This document shows, in pieces, positions 27,871 through 37,242 of a stretch of 59,989 nucleotides of DNA; position 1 is the stretch's first letter, and each line of letters begins with the position of its first letter. The DNA is from Azohydromonas sediminis (GTDB lineage: Bacteria > Pseudomonadota > Gammaproteobacteria > Burkholderiales > Burkholderiaceae_C): NCBI RefSeq assembly GCF_003574675.1, contig NZ_QOAZ01000022.1:1-59989 (forward strand), read 5' to 3'. The notes beneath the pieces are model-generated. The model worked only from the letters and a program-made list of their open reading frames with translations, did no database searches and was not told where the DNA came from. The translations under genes and the position numbers were made by a program.

Positions 27871-29304
27871 ATGACGACCCCGCCCGAGCGACCACCGAAC
27901 GTCGACCCCCGGCTGAGCACGCTGCGCTCGGCCTGGCACTCGCTGCGCGCCTTCCTCGCGGCGCAGCTGCCGATCGTGCTGCTGGCGGTGGCCGCGTTCG
28001 TCGTCGCGTACCGGTGGCTGCAGCCGACGCCGCCCGCGACGCTGACGATGGCCACCGGCGGCGCGCAGGGCGCTTACGCCGAGTTCGGCCGCCGCTACGC
28101 CGAGCTGCTCGCGCGTCACGGCATCACCGTGACGCTGCGCCACACGAACGGCGCGGCCGAGAACCTCGCGCTGCTGCGCGACCCCCACTCGGGCGTCGAC
28201 GTCGCGTTCGTGCAGGGCGGCAGCAGCGGCAAGCGCCCGGTCGACGAGCCGCCGAACGAGGGCATCGTCTCGCTGGGCACCGTGTTCCACGAGCCGGTGT
28301 GGCTGTTCTACCGCGACGACAGCGCGCGCCGGCTGCTGCGCGGGCGCCCGCTCGAGAACCTCTCGCAGCTCGCGGGCTGGCGCGTCAACGTCGGCCCGCC
28401 GGGCAGCGGCGTGCCGCCGCTGCTGGGCCGGCTGCTCGACGCCTACGGCACCGGGCTCGACGCGCTGCAGGTCTCGCAGCTGGCGCTGACGCCGGCCGTC
28501 GTCGAGCTGCTCGAAGGCCGGCTCGACGCCGTCGTCGTCGCTTCCGCCCCCGAGGCGGCGATGGTGCAGATGCTGCTGCGCACGCCGGGCATCCGGCTGT
28601 TCGACTTCGCGCAGGCCGAGGCGCTGTCGCGGCGCTTCCCGTTCATGACGCCGGTCGTGCTGCCGCGCGGCATCGTCGACCTCGCGGCCGACCGCCCGCC
28701 GGCCGACGTGCACCTCGTCGCGCCGAGCGCGTCGCTGCTCGCGCGCGAGACGCTGCACCCGGCGCTGGTGCAGCTGCTCGTGCAGGCCGCGCGCCAGGTG
28801 CACGGCGACGCCGGCTGGTTCCAGCGCGCCGGCGACTTCCCGAGTCCCGAGCGCAGCGAGTGGCCGCTGGCCGCCGAGGCGCAGCGCGTCTACCGCAGCG
28901 GCACGCCGTGGCTGCAGCGCTACCTGCCGTTCTGGGCCGCCAACCTGATCGACCGCATGTGGCTCGTCGCGCTGTCGGTGATCGCCGTCGTGATCCCGCT
29001 GTCGAAGGTGCTGCCGCCGCTCGTGGAGTGGCGCATCCGCTCGCGCATCTTCCGCTGGTACGCGCAGCTGCGCGCGATCGAGGACGCCGCGGGCCAGCGG
29101 CCGACGGCCGAGCTGCTGCGCGAGCTCGACGAGGTCGACCACCGCGTCGAGCACGTCGCGGTGCCGCTGTCGTACGCCGAGGAGCTGTACGCGCTGCGCA
29201 GCCACATCCAGCTCGTGCGCCGTCGCGTGCTCGCGCGCGACGCGGCCGCCGCGCCCGGCCCAGCCGGCACCGCCGACGCGGCGATCGCGCGCTCCCTAGA
29301 ATGA
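27871..29304 (+). CDS. Membrane-anchored TAXI-family solute-binding protein
   Basis: A 477-residue protein. After an N-terminal membrane segment (about 25-47) comes a TAXI-type (TRAP-associated extracytoplasmic immunogenic) binding domain: TMATGGAQGAYAEFGRRYAELLARHG, VDVAFVQGG and WRVNVGPPGSGVPPL. A second membrane segment (about 365-390, MWLVALSVIAVVIPLSKVLP) leads to a basic, probably cytosolic, helical tail. Usual TAXI proteins are secreted and serve a TRAP permease; no permease gene is near, so this one may sense or present a ligand instead. The start at 27871 is chosen because the upstream extension is non-conserved and Arg-rich. Confidence 0.82.
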   Translation: MTTPPERPPNVDPRLSTLRSAWHSLRAFLAAQLPIVLLAVAAFVVAYRWLQPTPPATLTMATGGAQGAYAEFGRRYAELLARHGITVTLRHTNGAAENLALLRDPHSGVDVAFVQGGSSGKRPVDEPPNEGIVSLGTVFHEPVWLFYRDDSARRLLRGRPLENLSQLAGWRVNVGPPGSGVPPLLGRLLDAYGTGLDALQVSQLALTPAVVELLEGRLDAVVVASAPEAAMVQMLLRTPGIRLFDFAQAEALSRRFPFMTPVVLPRGIVDLAADRPPADVHLVAPSASLLARETLHPALVQLLVQAARQVHGDAGWFQRAGDFPSPERSEWPLAAEAQRVYRSGTPWLQRYLPFWAANLIDRMWLVALSVIAVVIPLSKVLPPLVEWRIRSRIFRWYAQLRAIEDAAGQRPTAELLRELDEVDHRVEHVAVPLSYAEELYALRSHIQLVRRRVLARDAAAAPGPAGTADAAIARSLE

Positions 29305-29327
29305 CCCGGCACCGCACAGGCCTGCGC

Positions 29328-31139
29328 ATGGACACACGCACTTCCCCGATCCGACTGCGCCTGGCGCGCGTGCGCGAGGCGCTCGCACGCCACGGCGCGG
29401 CGGCGCTGCTCGTGCCGTCGAGCGACCCGCACCTGTCGGAATACCTGCCCGAGCGCTGGCAGGGGCGCGAATGGCTGTCGGGCTTCACCGGCTCGATGGG
29501 CACGCTGGCCGTCACCGCCACCGAGGCGGCGCTGTTCGCCGACAGCCGCTACTGGGTGCAGGCCGCCGCCGAACTCGAAGGCAGCGGCATCGAGCTGCAG
29601 AAGATCCCCACCGGCAGCTCGGCGCTTTACGCCGAGTGGCTCGCGAGCCACGTGAAGCCCGGCGAGACCGTCGTCGTCGACGGTGCCGTGCTCGGGCTGG
29701 CGGCCGCGAAGACGCTGCGAGAGACGCTCGACAAGGCCGGCGTCAGGCTGCGCACCGACGTCGACCTGCTCGCCGAGGCCTGGCCCGACCGCCCCGCGCT
29801 GCCCGCCGCGCCGGTCTACGAGCACCGCGCGCCGCACGCCGCCGTCACGCGCGCCGACAAGCTCGCGCAGGTGCGCGCCGCGATGCGTGCGCACGGCGCG
29901 ACGCACCACTTCGTCTCGACCGTCGACGACGTCGCGTGGATCACCAACCTGCGCGGCGCCGACGTGGCCTACAACCCGGTGTTCCTCGCGCACCTGCTCG
30001 TCGACGCCGAGCGCGCGACGCTGTTCGTCGGCGCCGGCAAGGTGCCGGCTGACGTCGCCGCCGCGCTCGCCGCCGACGGCATCGCGCTCGCGCCGTACGA
30101 ACGGGCCGCCGATGCGCTGGCGGCACTGCCGCCGGGCAGCACGCTGCTCGTCGACCCCAAGCGCGTGACGCTGGCCTTCCGCGAACGCGTGCCCGAGGGC
30201 GTGAAAGTCGTCGAGGCGATCAACCCGAGCACGCTGGCCAAGAGCCGCAAGACCGACGCCGAAGCGGCCTTCGTGCGCGAGACGATGGCGCTCGACGGCG
30301 CCGCGATGTGCCGCTTCTACGCGCGCTTCGAAGCCGCGCTCGAGCGCGGCGAGCGGCTGACCGAGCTGACCGTCGACGAGTGGCTCACCGCCGAGCGCGC
30401 GAAGCAGCCCGGTTTCGTGGGCCCGAGCTTCCCGACGATCGCCGGCTTCGCCGCGAACGGCGCGATGCCGCACTACCGCGCGACGCCCGCGTCGCATGCG
30501 GTGATCGAAGGCGACTCGCTGCTGCTGATCGACTCTGGCGGCCAGTACCTCGGCGGCACGACCGACATCACGCGCGTGTGGCCGGTGGGCACGCCCAGCG
30601 CCGCGATGCGGCGCGACTACACGCTCGTGCTCAAGGGCACGCTCGCGCTGTCGCGCGCGCGCTTCCCGCGCGGCATCCCGGGTCCCGCGCTCGACGCGCT
30701 CGCGCGCGCGCCACTGTGGGCCGCGGGCCTCGACTTCGGCCACGGCACCGGCCACGGCGTGGGCTACTTCCTCAACGTGCACGAGGGCCCGCAGTCGATC
30801 AGCCGCGCGGTGCCCGACGCGACGATGGCGATGGAGCCGGGGATGATTACGTCGATCGAGCCCGGCGTGTATCGCCCCGGGCGCTGGGGCGTGCGCATCG
30901 AGAACCTGGTGCTCAACGTGCCGGCGCGGCTCGACCCGCCCGAGGAGTTCGGCGAGTTCCTCGAGTTCGAGACGCTGACGCTGTGCCCGATCGATACGCG
31001 CTGCATCGACCGCAGCCTGCTGACGATCGACGAAATCGACTGGCTCGACCGCTACCACGCCACCGTGCGCGAGCGCCTCGCGCCGCTGCTGGACGGCGAC
31101 GCGCTCGCGTGGCTCGAGGCGCGCACGCAGCCGCTGTGA
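29328..31139 (+). CDS. pepP: Xaa-Pro aminopeptidase (aminopeptidase P family)
   Basis: A 603-residue M24 metallopeptidase with the long three-domain layout of eukaryote-like aminopeptidase P. The N-terminal part has SADPHLSEYLPERWQGREW-type residues (here SSDPHLSEYLPERWQGREW). The dinuclear metal site is in LLIDSGGQYLGGTTDITR, FGHGTGHGVGYFLNVHEGP, TSIEPGVY and RIENLVL. It removes N-terminal residues ahead of proline. The start at 29328 gives the usual N-terminus; an ATG at 29301 overlaps the TAXI stop (ATGA) and would add nine residues. The gene symbol is by function only. Confidence 0.9.
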   Translation: MDTRTSPIRLRLARVREALARHGAAALLVPSSDPHLSEYLPERWQGREWLSGFTGSMGTLAVTATEAALFADSRYWVQAAAELEGSGIELQKIPTGSSALYAEWLASHVKPGETVVVDGAVLGLAAAKTLRETLDKAGVRLRTDVDLLAEAWPDRPALPAAPVYEHRAPHAAVTRADKLAQVRAAMRAHGATHHFVSTVDDVAWITNLRGADVAYNPVFLAHLLVDAERATLFVGAGKVPADVAAALAADGIALAPYERAADALAALPPGSTLLVDPKRVTLAFRERVPEGVKVVEAINPSTLAKSRKTDAEAAFVRETMALDGAAMCRFYARFEAALERGERLTELTVDEWLTAERAKQPGFVGPSFPTIAGFAANGAMPHYRATPASHAVIEGDSLLLIDSGGQYLGGTTDITRVWPVGTPSAAMRRDYTLVLKGTLALSRARFPRGIPGPALDALARAPLWAAGLDFGHGTGHGVGYFLNVHEGPQSISRAVPDATMAMEPGMITSIEPGVYRPGRWGVRIENLVLNVPARLDPPEEFGEFLEFETLTLCPIDTRCIDRSLLTIDEIDWLDRYHATVRERLAPLLDGDALAWLEARTQPL

Positions 31140-31143
31140 CGGC

Positions 31144-32055
31144 ATGACGACGGCGCCGCTGCGCCTGGGCGTCGACCTCGGCGGCACGAAGATCGAGGCC
31201 GCCGTGCTCGACGACGCCGGCGCCGTGCGCTGGCGCGAACGCGTGGCCACCCCGGCGGGCCGCTACGACGAGACGCTGGCCGCCGTCGCGTCGCTCGTCG
31301 ACGCGGCGCGGCGCGCCGTCGGCGGCGAGTTCACGGCCGGCGTCGGCCACCCCGGCACGCTGACGCCCGCGGGCCTCGTCAAGAACGCCAACTCGACGTG
31401 CCTGAACGGCCGGCCGCTGCAGCGCGACCTCGAGGCGCGACTGCGCCAGCCGGTGCGGCTGGCCAACGACGCCAACTGCCTGGCGCTGTCGGAGGCCACC
31501 GACGGCGCCGGTGCCGGTGCCGACGTCGTGCTCGCGGTGATCCTCGGCACCGGCGTCGGCGCCGGCATCGCGGTGCACGGCCGCGTGCTGCGCGGACCCA
31601 ACGGGCTGGCCGGCGAGTGGGGCCACAACCGGCTGCCGTGGGCCGCGCCCGACGAGACGCCGCCGGCGTGCTACTGCGGCCAGCGCGGCTGCATCGAGAC
31701 CTGGCTGAGCGGCCCCGCGCTGGCCGCCGACCACGCGCGCCACTGCGGCGAGGCCCTCGATGCGGCGCAGATCGCACAGCGCGCCGCGGCGGGCGACACC
31801 GGCTGCGCCGCGGCGCTGGAGCGCCACGCGAACCGGCTCGCGCGGGCGCTGGCGTCCGTCGTCAACCTGCTCGACCCCGACGTGATCGTGCTCGGCGGCG
31901 GGCTGTCGGGGGTGGCCCCGCTGTACCGGCGCGTACCGGCGCTGTGGTCACGCTGGGTGTTCAGCGCCGGCGCCGACGATCCGGTGCGCACCCGGCTCGC
32001 GCCGGCCGCGCACGGGGATGCGTCGGGGGTGCGCGGTGCGGCGTGGCTGTGGTGA
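31144..32055 (+). CDS. ROK-family sugar kinase (fructokinase/glucokinase-like)
   Basis: A 303-residue ROK protein. The ATP motif GVDLGGTKIEAAVLD, the sugar-binding LANDANCLALSE and GTGVGAGI, and the zinc-binding GHN...CYCGQRGCIETW are all present. It would phosphorylate a hexose; fructose or N-acetylglucosamine are the common substrates, and this sequence looks nearest to the fructokinase/NagK (YajF) branch. It starts 4 bases after pepP and ends 3 bases from the convergent esterase stop. No sugar transporter is nearby. Confidence 0.9.
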   Translation: MTTAPLRLGVDLGGTKIEAAVLDDAGAVRWRERVATPAGRYDETLAAVASLVDAARRAVGGEFTAGVGHPGTLTPAGLVKNANSTCLNGRPLQRDLEARLRQPVRLANDANCLALSEATDGAGAGADVVLAVILGTGVGAGIAVHGRVLRGPNGLAGEWGHNRLPWAAPDETPPACYCGQRGCIETWLSGPALAADHARHCGEALDAAQIAQRAAAGDTGCAAALERHANRLARALASVVNLLDPDVIVLGGGLSGVAPLYRRVPALWSRWVFSAGADDPVRTRLAPAAHGDASGVRGAAWLW

Positions 32056-32058
32056 GCC

Positions 32059-33288
32059 TCAGGGCGTCGGGCAGGGGTAGGTCGCGAGACAGCCGGGGCA
32101 GGCTTCGTTGGTCCAGCGCCCGCCGTGGCCGCCGGTGCCCCCACGGTTGGCCAGCATCTGGCGCAGCCACTCGTTGAACGGCGTACCGGTCGATGCCTCG
32201 GTGTAGAAAAGCGGGCTGCGCATCAGCGTGTGGTAGGTCCCACCGGCCAGGTAGTAGCGGAAATTCTTCACCTCGTCGTCGTACTCGACGAGCTTGGTGA
32301 TCATCTGCTGGTTCCAGTCGATCGCCGGGTTCGGGCACGCGCCGCCCGGCGGGTAGTACTGCTTCATGACACCGTAGAAGAGGATCTGGACCTCGTCGAA
32401 CGTCGTCGTGAACTGCGCCACCTTCGCGCGCGGGTGCGACTGCGCGGCGGCGCGCAGCAGGTCGGCGCTCGGCAGCGCCGCAGGGTTGGGACCGAAGGCG
32501 CCGGGCGCAAATTGCAGGTTCCAAGAACTGCGGCCGAACTGGTCCCAGGCCGGTGTCGTCACGCCCTGGCTGGCGTCGGCGACGACGTACAGGTGCGCCT
32601 GCGGGTAGGCACGCGCGAGATACGGGAAGTTCAGGCTGGCGCCGTAGCCGCCGGCGCTCGAGCCGGTGACCAGCAGGTTCTTCGGCCGGTCGAGGTTCTT
32701 CTTCATCCAGTCGAGCACGACCATGAAGTTGTCGAAGCCGCGGTGCTCGATCGTCAGGGGTACTCCGGCCGGCAACCCAAGCGCCGGATTGCCGACACTG
32801 GTGTAGGTCTTCGTCGCCGACCCGGCGTGCAGGTCGCCGGTGCAGTACGGGATGTAGACCATGTTCCAGTCGCGCACCGGGTTGTCGGCACGGTCGGTGC
32901 GGAAGATGCCGTCGAACGTCGCCGGGTCGGTGCCCGGTGCAACCTGCGGCACGAAGAACTGTGGCGTGCCGGCGGGCAGCCCGGCGATCGGGAACGTGCA
33001 GGTCAGGTTGTCCCAGCAGGCACCGCCGCCTTCGAAGAACACGACGGTATTCTTTGCCGTGCCCTTGCGCGCCCAGAACGAGAAAGTCCTGTCGGTACCC
33101 GGGTAGCCCGAGCAGGTCGCCCTGTACGTCTTGCCGCCGATCGTGACGGGCGCCGGGTTCTCGATCTTCTGCCAGCCCAGGTCGGGCGGCGAGGGCTTCT
33201 TCGCGTGGGCCACGCCGGCCGTCAGGCCGAGCGCGATCAGCAGCGGCGCGCCCAAGCGCGCGATTCGGTACAGGGGTGCAGTCATCAT
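32059..33288 (-). CDS. Secreted pectinacetylesterase/Notum-like serine esterase
   Basis: A 409-residue protein with a signal peptide (LGAPLLIALGLTAGVAHA). The family motif GGGACWDNLTC and the serine nucleophile in TGSSAGGYGASLNFPYLA identify the pectinacetylesterase/Notum group, whose members remove acetyl or acyl groups from polysaccharides or lipidated substrates. A Cys-rich end (ACPGCLATYPCPTP) may form disulfides. A GGAGGA ribosome binding site sits directly before two in-frame ATG codons (33288 and 33285); the second has better spacing. Its base composition is somewhat lower in GC than its neighbours, which could hint at transfer. Confidence 0.85.
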   Translation of the reverse strand: MMTAPLYRIARLGAPLLIALGLTAGVAHAKKPSPPDLGWQKIENPAPVTIGGKTYRATCSGYPGTDRTFSFWARKGTAKNTVVFFEGGGACWDNLTCTFPIAGLPAGTPQFFVPQVAPGTDPATFDGIFRTDRADNPVRDWNMVYIPYCTGDLHAGSATKTYTSVGNPALGLPAGVPLTIEHRGFDNFMVVLDWMKKNLDRPKNLLVTGSSAGGYGASLNFPYLARAYPQAHLYVVADASQGVTTPAWDQFGRSSWNLQFAPGAFGPNPAALPSADLLRAAAQSHPRAKVAQFTTTFDEVQILFYGVMKQYYPPGGACPNPAIDWNQQMITKLVEYDDEVKNFRYYLAGGTYHTLMRSPLFYTEASTGTPFNEWLRQMLANRGGTGGHGGRWTNEACPGCLATYPCPTP

Positions 33289-33434
33289 TCCTCCGGCACT
33301 TGTTACTACGTCACGCAATGACCGACCCACGCTAGCGGCGCCGACCGCAGCGTGCATCGGGACGTACCAGAAGTCGATGGCGGTCACCCCCCGATCGCAG
33401 GGGATGCCGCCACGGGTCAACTGCAGTCGGGCCG

Positions 33435-34124
33435 TCAGCCGAGGTGAGTCCCGAAGAACCGCATCGTGCGGTCCCACGCCACCTGCGCCCACGCGGCGTC
33501 GTACTGCGTCACCGCGATGCGCCGCGGGCCCTGTGCGGTCTCGTTGGCGAACGCGTGGTGCGCGAGGTAGCGGTGGCCGTTGTAGGCGACGCCGGCGGCC
33601 TTGAGCTTGGCTTCGAGTGCCTCGACACCCTCCATCGCGAACGCGGCGTCCTGCGTCGCCCAGTGCGCCATCATCGGCGCCTTGATCTTGCTCGCGTCGA
33701 CGAACTCGAGCGGCGGGTAGCCGTACCAGACGACGCCGGCGTCGGCCTCGGGCGCCATCGTCAGCGCCAGGATCGTCAGCGCGCCGCCCATGCAGTAGCC
33801 GGTGACGCCGACTTTGGCGCAGCCGCGGCCCTTCAGGTGCTGCACGGCGCCGCGCACGTCCTGCGACGCGGCGTCGCCGAAGTTGAGGTTCGTCATCAGG
33901 TGATGCGCCTCCTCGGCCTCGACGGTGGAGCGGCCGCGGTACAGGTCGGGCACGAGCGCCGTGTAGCCGGCCAGCGCGAGGCGGTCGGCGACGCCGCGGA
34001 TCTGGTCGTTGAGCCCCCACCACTCCTGGATCACGACGACGCCGGGGCCGGGCGTGGCCGGCTCGGCGAGGTAGCCGTGGACGGTCTTGCCGTCGGGTCG
34101 TGCGAATTCGATCGTGCTGCCCAT
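33435..34124 (-). CDS. Dienelactone hydrolase family protein
   Basis: A 229-residue cytosolic alpha/beta hydrolase. The cysteine nucleophile lies in GYCMGGALT, the WWGLNDQIR segment and EWW region supply the Glu, and the catalytic His is in YLAHHAFANE. It resembles carboxymethylenebutenolidase-like proteins. A GAGGAG ribosome binding site supports the start. It stands alone between the secreted esterase and the peptidase fusion. No aromatic-ring cleavage genes adjoin it, so the lactone is unknown. Confidence 0.9.
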   Translation of the reverse strand: MGSTIEFARPDGKTVHGYLAEPATPGPGVVVIQEWWGLNDQIRGVADRLALAGYTALVPDLYRGRSTVEAEEAHHLMTNLNFGDAASQDVRGAVQHLKGRGCAKVGVTGYCMGGALTILALTMAPEADAGVVWYGYPPLEFVDASKIKAPMMAHWATQDAAFAMEGVEALEAKLKAAGVAYNGHRYLAHHAFANETAQGPRRIAVTQYDAAWAQVAWDRTMRFFGTHLG

Positions 34125-34229
34125 GCGCGTTGCTCCTCGAACGATGTGTTCCCGCCGCCGCGTGGCGGCGCCGGCGCGCAGTAGACCGCGCAGGCCGCGC
34201 GCGGTCAATCGGGGCGCGCCGAGAGCGCG

Positions 34230-36178
34230 TCAGGCGCCGTGGATGAAGCGGATCACCTGCCTGAGCGTCGTCTCGTCGTCGTCGAAGCCGCCGTGCGTGC
34301 TGGCCTTGCTGCGCGCGCCGGGGGCCAGGTGCAGCGTCGTGTTGGGCAGCCCGTCGAGCGCAGCGCGCGCGTCGGCCTCGAGCCCGAGGATGGCCTGGCG
34401 GCTGCCGCCTTCGAACGACTCGGCCACCAGGTGCAGCAGCGAGCGGCGGTATGGCCCGCAGGTGGGGTCGTCCTCCTCGGCCTGCGCCGTCAGCGAGAAC
34501 TGCTGGTAGCGCGCGACCGTGCCCTTCTTCAGCAGCGGCGCGGCGTGGGCCGTGAACGTGTCGCAGCGCACCGCCGGCGCCATGAAGCTCACCGACTCGA
34601 AGCGCATCCCCTCGGCCGCGAGGCGGCTGAGCATCAGGCTGCCGACGATGCTGCCGGCCGAGTGGCCGACGAAGTGCATGCGCACGTTCTTGTTCTGCAC
34701 GTGGTGCTTGAAGTGGCGGTACAGCAGCACGGCACCGGCCTGCTCGTCGTCGGCCACGTGCGCGCGGAACAGGCTGATCGCGTCGGCGTTTTGCTTCATC
34801 TCGCCCCACAGCGCGGTGCCGGGCCGCGCCAGCGCGCGCTCGAGGCGCCGGTTCCACCAGCGCTCGAAGACGGCGCCGGCGGCCGTCGTGCGCGGCACGC
34901 CCTTGACGGTATCGGCCACGAGGCCGGTGAGCGTGCTCCAGAAGTCGGTCTCCCACATCAGGAAGATCGGGAAGATGCGCGCTTCGTACAGCGCCGGGAT
35001 CCAGCGCGCCGCCGTCTTCGCCGCGTCCTTCTCGCCGACCAGCCCGCCGTGCGCGTAGACGCACACGTCGACGACGTCGTCGGCCGGCGCCCACTCGGCG
35101 CGCGCGCGCTCGAGCTGCACGTCGGCGATCGCGCGCACGTCGTCGGGGGTGGTGCGGAACACGCCGCTGTTGGACAGCGCGCCGTTGTTGCCCATGTTGA
35201 GGATGAAGGGCGCCAGCTCGCGGTGGCGCAGCACATCGCTGGCCGCGAGCACGACCTTGCCGGTGCGCTTGTCGCGGCGCAGCGTGTCGCTGCGCGCGAG
35301 GTCGCGGTGGTCCTGCGTGACGACGCCGAGCTGCGCGACCCAGCAGTCCATCGCGTTGGCGAGCCAGTCGCCGTAGGTCAGCAGCGCGTAGCCGTGCGAG
35401 CCCCAGTCGGGACCCCACGAGTTCTGGATCAGGAAGCCGCGCTCGTTGTAGCCGAGAATCGCGAACGCGTGGCCGGCGTGCTCGGCCTCGCTGCCGCGCA
35501 CCGGGATCTCCCACACCTCGTCGAACGACACCGGTGGCCGGCGCATCGGCCGGCGGCGCACGCCCTCGTCCCAGCCCGCGTGGCAGCCGCTGCTGACGTA
35601 GAGGATGCGACCTCGTGGAGTGCGGCGTGCATATCGGTGAGCTGCGTCGGCGCAATGCGGTAGTACGCGCCGAGCGGGCGGCGCACGGCGTCGTACCACC
35701 AGTCGTCGTCGATGCGCGCCGCGGCCGGCGGCATCTGCAGTCCGGGGAACAGCGCCTCGCGGCAGGCGCCGTGCTTGAACCAACCCTTGAGCGCGCCGCG
35801 CAGGCTCGAGCCCTCGTCGGCCACCGAGCCCGGGAATTCGTCGTAGCGGCGCGCCATCGAGTACAGCATGAACGGCGAGATCGCCGGCTGCGCCTCGCGC
35901 CCGGCGCGGCGCAGCAGGTGCTCGACGACGAGCGCGAGCGCGAAGCCGGTGCACGCGTTGGTCTCGCCCTGGTGTTTGACCGGCAGCGGGTCAGCGGGAA
36001 ACAGCGTCGGCGGCGGCGCCGACGAGATCGCCGGGACGAACCAGCGGTCGCGAAAGTCGATCGCGTCGGGGCGCGCGGCGCGCTTCCACACCGCGGGCGA
36101 GCGTGGCTTCGCGGTCGACGCCACAGGGGACTTGCCGCCGGAGCGGACGGACGGGCTGGGGTTGCGACGCGTGGGCAT
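34230..36178 (-). pseudogene. C1 papain-like peptidase fused to alpha/beta hydrolase, single-base frameshift
   Basis: Two overlapping minus-strand frames together encode one protein of about 649 residues. The first frame, from the ATG at 36178 (CGGAG ribosome binding site), carries a papain-like cysteine site VKHQGETNACTGFALAL (C76). Near 35605-35609 the frame must change by one missing base, after LTDMHAALHEVA; the second frame continues ILYVSSGCHAGWDEG, then the histidine (HAGHAFAILGYNERGFLIQNSWGPDWG) that completes the C1 triad, and ends in an alpha/beta hydrolase domain with FVGHSAGSIVGS. It is either a recent pseudogene or a sequencing error. The domain fusion itself is unusual. No signal peptide is seen. 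Confidence 0.75.
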
Positions 36179-36283
36179 AGGCACTCCGTGGGCCGTGGTG
36201 CACCCCATCGTCGTCGTGCGGCACGCGGCGGGTCAATCCCCTGCCCGCCACGGCCGCCGCACGACGACGCCCAAGCGGCTGTG

Positions 36284-37234
36284 CTAGCGCTCGGCCTCGC
36301 GCAGCGTCGCGAGCGCAGCGTCGCGCCAGCGCGCGTCAGTGCCGGGGCGTTCGGCCGCGGCGACGGCACGCCGCGCCGCGTCACGCGCGGCGGTGCGGTC
36401 GCCGCGCTGCAGCTGGACCTGCGCCAGGTTGTTCCACGCTGCGGCACTGTCGTGACGCGCCGCGGCCTGCGCGAGCACCTGTGCAGCGGCGTCGAGGTCG
36501 CCCTGCGCGACGAGCGCGTTGCCGAGCCCGATCGCGGCCGGCAGGTTGTCGGGCCAGCGCTGCCGCACCGCGCGCCACGCGCGCGCGGCCTGCGCCGGCG
36601 CCGCGACGCGTTCGAAGCCAATGGCCGCCTGCACCGCGTCGGCCTCGCGCGCGGTGGCGGGCAGCCGGTCGGGCGGCAGCGCGACGAAGGCCCAGCGCCC
36701 GCCGCGCGCCCAGGTCTGCTCGAACGTGAACCACGACATCAGCTGCCGCGGCTCGTCGCCGCTGCGCAGCAGCACCTCGCGCGCCGGCGCGTCGTAGCCG
36801 ATCGCCACCGCGTAGTGCCAGCGCGGCGAGATCGAAAGGCCCAGGTTCTGCAGCACGACGACCGCATGGCCGGCAGCCAGTTCGGCGAACAGCGCGCGCA
36901 GCTCGCCCGGCAGCACGACGGCCAGCAGCCCCTGGCGACGTGCGGCGGCGAGCATCTCGACTTGCAGCGACCCTTCGCGCGCCGGCAGGAACACCTGCTC
37001 GGCCAGCGCGTCGGCCGACACGTCGATGCCCACCGCGCCGGCGGCCATCGCGAGCGACGCCGGCCCGCAGTGGAACCGCGCCTGCGCGACGAACGGCACC
37101 GCGCCGAGTTCGACACGCGGCGGCAGGTCGGCCGACCATGGCGCGCCGGACTGCAGCGGGTCGAGCGACGCGCAGCCCGCAGCGAGCCAGGGCAACGACG
37201 CGGCCAGCGCGAGCGCCTGGCGACGGCGCAGCAC
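36284..37234 (-). CDS. PA2778-type lipoprotein: C39-like cysteine peptidase with TPR repeats
   Basis: A 316-residue protein if it begins at the GTG at 37234, the only sensible start that leaves a lipoprotein signal (RRRQALALAASLPWLAAGC, lipidated C21). A bacteriocin-peptidase-like C39 domain follows, with C56 in ARFHCGPASLAM and H140 in SPRWHYAVAIGYD. The last third consists of TPR-like helices (AAIGLGNALVAQGDLDAAAQVLAQA, AAWNNLAQVQLQRGD). It follows the PA2779-type gene by 8 bases. The pair is conserved in pseudomonads and Burkholderiales; its function is unknown. Confidence 0.82.
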   Translation of the reverse strand: MLRRRQALALAASLPWLAAGCASLDPLQSGAPWSADLPPRVELGAVPFVAQARFHCGPASLAMAAGAVGIDVSADALAEQVFLPAREGSLQVEMLAAARRQGLLAVVLPGELRALFAELAAGHAVVVLQNLGLSISPRWHYAVAIGYDAPAREVLLRSGDEPRQLMSWFTFEQTWARGGRWAFVALPPDRLPATAREADAVQAAIGFERVAAPAQAARAWRAVRQRWPDNLPAAIGLGNALVAQGDLDAAAQVLAQAAARHDSAAAWNNLAQVQLQRGDRTAARDAARRAVAAAERPGTDARWRDAALATLREAER

Positions 37235-37242
37235 CGGCGGCG

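Noticed and set aside
35620-35954. N-terminal part of the long second frame of the peptidase fusion
   Set aside because: The Arg-rich sequence is an out-of-frame shadow of the papain-like domain; only the part after about 35607 is real.
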